A stretch of 64,000 bases of DNA. It comes from Sacculina carcini (taxonomy: Eukaryota; Arthropoda; Thecostraca; Sacculinidae). Shown piece after piece: positions 59,148-64,000 of this stretch. The stretch covers positions 8,267,949 to 8,331,948 of the forward strand of contig OU696582.1 of assembly GCA_916048095.2 (NCBI GenBank), given 5' to 3'. Position 1 is the first letter of the stretch, and each line of letters opens with the position of its first letter. The position numbers were made by a program, and so were the translations under genes. The notes under the pieces were generated by a model. That model searched no databases, had not been told where the DNA came from, and was given only the letters and a program-made list of their open reading frames with translations.

Positions 59148-59296
59148 ATGGAGATGAAGTGTTCGCCAAGTCAGGCGATGGCAGGCGGGTTGGTTGGTGA
59201 CGCTGCCATCACAGGGGACTCCAAACAATCAGAAACACGCAGAAAGTCGAGGATTTTGTTCACGTTCACTCGCAGCAGCACGCGCACCCATCTCAG
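59148..59296 (+). CDS. Candidate first coding exon, unassigned
   Basis: The Met in AAAATGGAG opens 49 codons (MEMKCSPSQAMAGGLVG ... RTHLR) ending at CTCAG/gtatac, a fair donor, in phase 2. The ~350 bases upstream are GC-richer than the surroundings and could be a promoter. The peptide is basic and Ser/Thr-rich with no recognised motif. It may be a real 5' exon with the rest beyond the window, or chance. Confidence 0.25.
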
Positions 59297-60405
59297 GTAT
59301 ACTGCTCGTGTGTGGCTTAAGCCTTGGTGATGTACTCAGTGATGTCTTGTTATGTGATGTTGTTTGGCTTCTCACACGAAATGGTCGTAATTTTCGTGCT
59401 GTTTTTCTGTCCTTTTTTCGCGTTTTATTCTTGTTTTTCTGTCCTTTCAACATTGTCATTTCATAGTTGATTCGCATGCTATATTTGTCCTTCTTCGCTA
59501 TTATTTGTATTATTATTTGCCAAGACCAGATTGAGCAAAGTTGGAGTAGGAAGACAGACAGTGAACATAAGAATTTTCATTGCATGCAATATCCATGCAT
59601 CTACACCAGAAGACACGCCCTAGCGCAATGGTTCTTAACTTTTTTCTTTGTTTGCACCCCCTTCAAATCAGAATTAAGTTCTCGCACCCCAACATGGATT
59701 TTCGATAACTGTATGAAAAAGATATAAGTACAAAAACGGAATAAACAACTGTTTTTAATTCAATATCCATTCATACAGTTCGAAGTTCCTGTGAGAAAAA
59801 TGTTTGTCCGGGAAGAATTATATAGCATAGGTAAACACATATTTGCTTTAATTTTTTACAATATTTCTTGTGCCTCTTAAGAGCTAGGTTCCTCTGGTTA
59901 TGTCCTATAGATATCAATCGCTCTACAAATTAGGTTATATAATTATATATATATATACAAATTAGGTTAGCTAATCAAATAAGCTAGCAAATAAGGCGAC
60001 TTCACGACGTATAAAACTTGATTTAACTCACTTAGTTTGGTTTTATGATCAAATACTTTCAACAATAATAATTCATTTATCAAAGATAAAATGTTTTCAA
60101 TAGCATTTTGAATGGCACTGCATAACAAAACAAAAAAATAACACTTAACATTGTTTAAAATTTAGCAAATTATTTACCAAGTTGAATTTTCCGAAATCAA
60201 TATTTATTTTGTCGAAATTGATGTTCTAAAAGGTATAGATTGATAAGAATTTCGCACACAAATCAAACTGAATTACAAGATATCTATAAACAAATTCACG
60301 TGTCATTCATATTTCGCAATAAATTCTCCATCTCTTCGCTAGAGTTGAGGACCTCAGTTTTATTAATTTCCTATCAAACTGTTATTGAGCCGTGTTGCGA
60401 CCTAT

Positions 60406-60406
<1 letters not shown>
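59297..60406. other. AT-rich intergenic; possible hAT fragment
   Basis: Bases near 59625-59700 (AATGGTTCTTAACTTTTTTC) resemble one end of a hAT MITE, but the other end was not found. Otherwise AT-rich and featureless. Confidence 0.5.

Positions 60407-60477
<71 letters not shown>
60407..60477 (+). repeat. TG microsatellite (about 35 units)
   Basis: Uninterrupted TG run. Confidence 0.95.
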
Positions 60478-60478
<1 letters not shown>

Positions 60479-60727
60479 CCGTTTTTCATCGCTATTCCCT
60501 TATTCGACGCTTAAATGTGTTATTCCTGGAAATCGTCCGATTTTTCGTGTACGTTTGCAGGGGCGTTGACTAAATGAATGTTATGCAACGTGAATATTGC
60601 AACATTGCATGTCCTTGCATGGTTTTTGTTGCCATTGTGTCGCCACAGCTTTCAAACACAATACTGATTATATTTATAATATTCCTTTTAATATATATAT
60701 ATAATTGATAATCCTTATTGCATATAC

Positions 60728-61033
60728 CAGGGGTTCTTAAACCAGGGGTAACCGTTACCCCTCGGGGGGTATGGAACTCGATTTCCGGGTACTGCTATAA
60801 ATTATCAATTGTATATAAATAATATAATTATCAATGGTAATTTTTTTCTCCCAGTAATCCCTATCTAGAGTACAGTAAATTCAAGTGATTGAAATACTCG
60901 TGGATCTGGAAGACATACTGGCAAATCACAGAGGATTAGTGATAAACAGTGAAGTAAGTCGGGAGTATGAAGGATCATACTCAACAATCCACTGGGGCGG
61001 TTTGGCTATCATTATCAAGGTTGACAACCACTG
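60728..61033 (+). mobile_element. hAT-like MITE (CAGGGGTTCTTAAACC ends)
   Basis: The left end CAGGGGTTCTTAAACC and right end GGTTGACAACCACTG are imperfect inverted repeats. The interior has a GGTAACCGTTACC palindrome and a GGGGGGTATGG box. Flanking 8-mers gcatatac and gtctatgt agree at four positions only, so it is older than the copy at 43559. Confidence 0.65.
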
Positions 61034-61397
61034 GTCTATGTGCACGTACAGATGTACAGAGGCCAGGTACAGGTACAGGTGTGAGATCGCACGATCTTCA
61101 CTTGCCGCTGTGATGCCACCTCACAGACACACAGTGCGGCCATTGACCTGGCCGTCGAGTGTACCTCTCTCTGTCTTTCTGTCTGTCTGTCTGTCTGTGT
61201 GTGTGCGTGGGACGTTTGGGTTACTTGAAAGCTACGCGTGAATGTGTGTGTGTGTGTTTGGGTTGTATAGAAGCGTGCTGCGAGAAAGCTCTTGTGAGCT
61301 GCTGGTTTTTGTGTGTTGTTGCTGCTTTTCCGCCTCGCTTGAAGGCACACTCGGCCATTGCTGAAGGATACTGCAGCCGCCGACCTAACTTACAACC

Positions 61398-62462
61398 AGT
61401 AAGGCGCCGTGTTCGGCGATGAACGAGCGAGCGCGAAGTTGTCATATGTAATCAAACTTTGTCGTAAATGTATTTGTCTGCGTGCATGGGCAAAGTTTTC
61501 TGCTAAATTATAAGAGGGCATATGGCACGTGTCACGTGCCATGCTGGGCATTGACATAATTCGGCATAGTCTCATTCGCGGCAGGAAGGATTGGGCTACC
61601 CAACAAACAAAAACGCATGTTAATCGGACCTATGGTTCCAGAGATATAAGCCTCTGAAAAACGGGTAAATTTTTTTTTCGAAAAAGTAGGAGGGCATTCG
61701 GGACGTGCCACGTGCCACAGTGAGCACTGACATAATTTGGCATAGTCTCACTCGCGGCAGAAAGCATGAGGCTACCCAACAAAAAAAACGCATGTTAATC
61801 AAACTTATGGTTCCAGAGATATAAGCCTCTGAAAAACGGGTAAAAAGTGTTTTTCGAAAAAGTAGGAGGGTATTTGGGACGTGCCACGTGCCACACTGGG
61901 CACTGACATAATTCGGCATAGTCTCATTCGCGGCAGGAAGGATGAGGCTACCCAACAAAAAAAACGCATGTTAATCAAACTTATGGTTCCAGAGATATAA
62001 GCCTCTGAAAAACGGGTAAAAAGTGTTTTTCGAAAAAGTAGGAGGGCATTTGGGATGTGCCACGTGCCACATGGGGCACTGTCATGATTCGGCCTAGTTT
62101 CATCCGCGGCAAAAAGGATGAGGCTACCTAACAACAAAAAAGCATGTTAATCAGACTTATGGTTCCAGAGATATAAGCCTCTGAAAAATGGGTAAAAAGT
62201 GTTTTTCGAAAAAGTAGGAGGGTATTTGGGACGTGCCACGTGCCACAGTGGGCACTGACATAATTCGGCTTGGTCTCATCCGCGGCAGGAAGGATGAGAC
62301 TACCCAACAAAAAAAAATGCATGTTAATCGGACTTATGGTTCCAGAGATATAAGCCTCTGAAAAGCGTGACCACGGCCGGCCGGCGGGCCGGCCGGCGGG
62401 CCGCTCATACTCATTTTTCTAGTAACACCAAGTATGAACTCGCTCGCTATCGCTCGCTCGTA
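61398..62462 (-). mobile_element. Element with internal ~176-bp tandem repeat, five monomers (inverted copy)
   Basis: This is the reverse complement of the element at 53639-54345, with the same terminal boxes: GGCGCCGTGTTCGGCGATGA on the left, the GGCCGGCGGGCC box and CTCGCTCGCTATCGCTCGC on the right. Monomer landmarks (CCTCTGAAAA) lie at 61651, 61826, 62002, 62178 and 62355, with periods of 175-177. Five monomers against three in the other copy show gain or loss of repeats. No coding capacity is seen. Confidence 0.87.
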
Positions 62463-62520
62463 ACTAATATAATTATATCCGACCTATGTCTACCTACTTA
62501 TTAGACGTCCTTCTCTGTAA

Positions 62521-62523
<3 letters not shown>

Positions 62524-62614
<91 letters not shown>
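62524..62614 (+). repeat. TG microsatellite (about 45 units)
   Basis: Long TG run just outside the satellite-bearing element. Confidence 0.95.
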
Positions 62615-62618
<4 letters not shown>

Positions 62619-63183
62619 CATTTTCTGAACACTTCATGAAACTCGGCAAGGTCACAGTACGGTGTTTTTCAGCTTCTAATTGCCTAGTTGTGAGCGGGGG
62701 GAGGTGATAGATGATTACTGGCACGATGATGATGTCTGGTTTCACCAGTTTCTGTTGGGTTTTTTTCGCAAATTTTTTGCGGTCGTTGTTGAGGTATTCA
62801 GCACAGTAAGACAGAGAGAAAGTGCTCCGTGTGTGTGTTTTGTGGCAGAGGACGTTTCCTAAATCAAGCTATTATTTTCCAATTATGTTTGTCGGTAGTA
62901 ATTAATGCTGGAAACACTGAGCTAATTCTGAGAAGTCCATTTGAAGTAGAACGCACGTGATAAGCTGGATTGGAGACTTCGTTTTTATTCAATGTTTTTT
63001 CATCGCTATCGTTTTTGTTTCAGTTTTTTCGATTACATTGCTCTTCTTTGTGTCTGTGTGTATTGCAATGTGGATATTGCAGTTTACAACGTTATAATTT
63101 CACCAACATTAATAGGGAGTATAATTCCCTCCATTCTTCCTATGTCTCCTTTTTCTCTATGCCCCTGCCCTCCTCTTGTTAAA
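62615..63183. other. Intergenic, no feature recognised
   Basis: Mixed AT-rich sequence without repeats of known type or supported exons. Confidence 0.55.
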
Positions 63184-63514
63184 GGTTGAAGGTCTCAAGT
63201 GGCAGCTGTTACACGGGAAGAAGCCGAAGCTTATGAACACGCACACAGGTGTGTCCCGTGCAGCTCGCTGCCACCGCAGAACCAACTCTCTCCACGCTAT
63301 GACGCCACAAGAACGGAAGATGTATTAGAGAGGGCCACCTCCCCAGAATGCATGACACAACACATGACTGATATCTGGTACCATCATTTACTGCTGGGTG
63401 GACAGGGACTGTTGAATTATAGAATTCCCCCAAAGAATTTCTCCCCAGCCGGGATTTGAACCACGGACCTCCCACTTGTGAGGCGGGCTTGCTGACCACT
63501 ACACCACGGAGTCC
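63184..63514 (-). mobile_element. tRNA-Val-derived SINE, copy 3 (reverse)
   Basis: The tRNA head is at the right end (63514 down to about 63440), with the A box TGGTGTAGTGGTCAG, B box GGTTCAAATCC and anticodon loop CTCACAA, where U33 and anticodon CAC are intact. The body matches copies 1 and 2. This copy has the best-preserved tRNA-like head of the three. Confidence 0.88.
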
Positions 63515-63952
63515 AACGGTCTTGTTAAACTTTCAACGTGTACATATATGGACGTGACTGCTTTTATGTTTATACGCGTGGTTTATAACCACTTATTTCT
63601 CTACTGTACCTTCCAGCCTTTTTGCACACGAATCTCGTTTTGCATGTATGTGCGTGCGTGTGTGTGTGTTGTGAATGCGCGTGTATGTGCGTGTGCGGGT
63701 GGGCGCATTTGAAAGCGGTCATCGTGCGACACACACACACTGACACACAGACATACACACATGTGCCAACTGGTTGCTGGAGCTTTTGCCGCAGCTGTCG
63801 TCGTTGCCATTGTGAAAATGGAAATTGTGCATCGTTACGCCTGTTGTGTGTCTGTGTGTCTCTCTCTCTGTGTGTGTGTATGTGTCTGTCTGTGTATGTG
63901 TGTGTGTGTATCTGTGAATGTGTGTAAGTCTGTGTCTTTGTGTGTTTATGTC

Positions 63953-64000
<48 letters not shown>
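63515..64000. repeat. TG/CA-rich end of window
   Basis: TG and CA repeats, including at least 20 TG units at 63957-64000 that run off the window. No gene is supported. Confidence 0.8.

Overview
This is animal nuclear DNA, probably from an invertebrate with ciliated cells. The evidence is spliced genes with GT-AG introns (a SERCA calcium pump, a class A GPCR), a radial-spoke gene (RSPH9), a BEL/Pao LTR retrotransposon, hAT-type MITEs, tRNA-derived SINEs, LINE 3' ends, and very many CA/TG and TCTA microsatellites. The species cannot be named from the sequence.

Positions 1-21000 hold the unusual part. A BEL/Pao retrotransposon (gag 6118-7179, pol 7059-10640, plus a second pol 3' part at 1-1424) is cut off inside the integrase zinc finger. 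It is fused tail to tail with a minus-strand open frame whose layout matches a flavivirus structural precursor: a basic capsid-like region, a signal/anchor segment, a Cys-rich pr-like domain with an N-glycosylation site, a furin site, and an M-like module with two membrane segments and a signalase-like end. A second M-like module follows, and the frame is truncated just after it. A fragment of pol plus this antisense viral piece forms a 2438-bp unit, present twice at 958-5826 and four more times at 10113-21000. Alternate units in the second array carry the same in-frame 588-bp duplication, giving a 5464-bp higher-order repeat. Copies are almost identical, so both recent amplification and assembly error must be considered. 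A 71-bp fold-back at 5717-5896 joins the first array to the BEL 5' part. A 500-base run of N follows at 21001-21500.

Positions 21501-32458 hold a SERCA (ATP2A) gene on the plus strand. Ten coding exons can be joined into a 1025-residue pump, including an 18-base second exon. A possible 60-base cassette exon lies in intron 6, and a donor site in the last coding exon allows alternative C termini. Several acceptors sit directly after TG microsatellites.

Positions 32459-64000 are gene-sparse. A three-exon class A GPCR lies on the minus strand (37846-43916). RSPH9 is a single-exon minus-strand gene (49708-50631). A large first coding exon of a coiled-coil, Ser-rich, possibly BCR-like scaffold lies on the plus strand (51527-53052). 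Between them are three copies of a tRNA-Val(CAC)-derived SINE, several hAT MITEs, three LINE 3' fragments, two inverted copies of an element with a ~176-bp internal satellite, and long microsatellites, the longest being about 270 bases of TG at 40267-40538.
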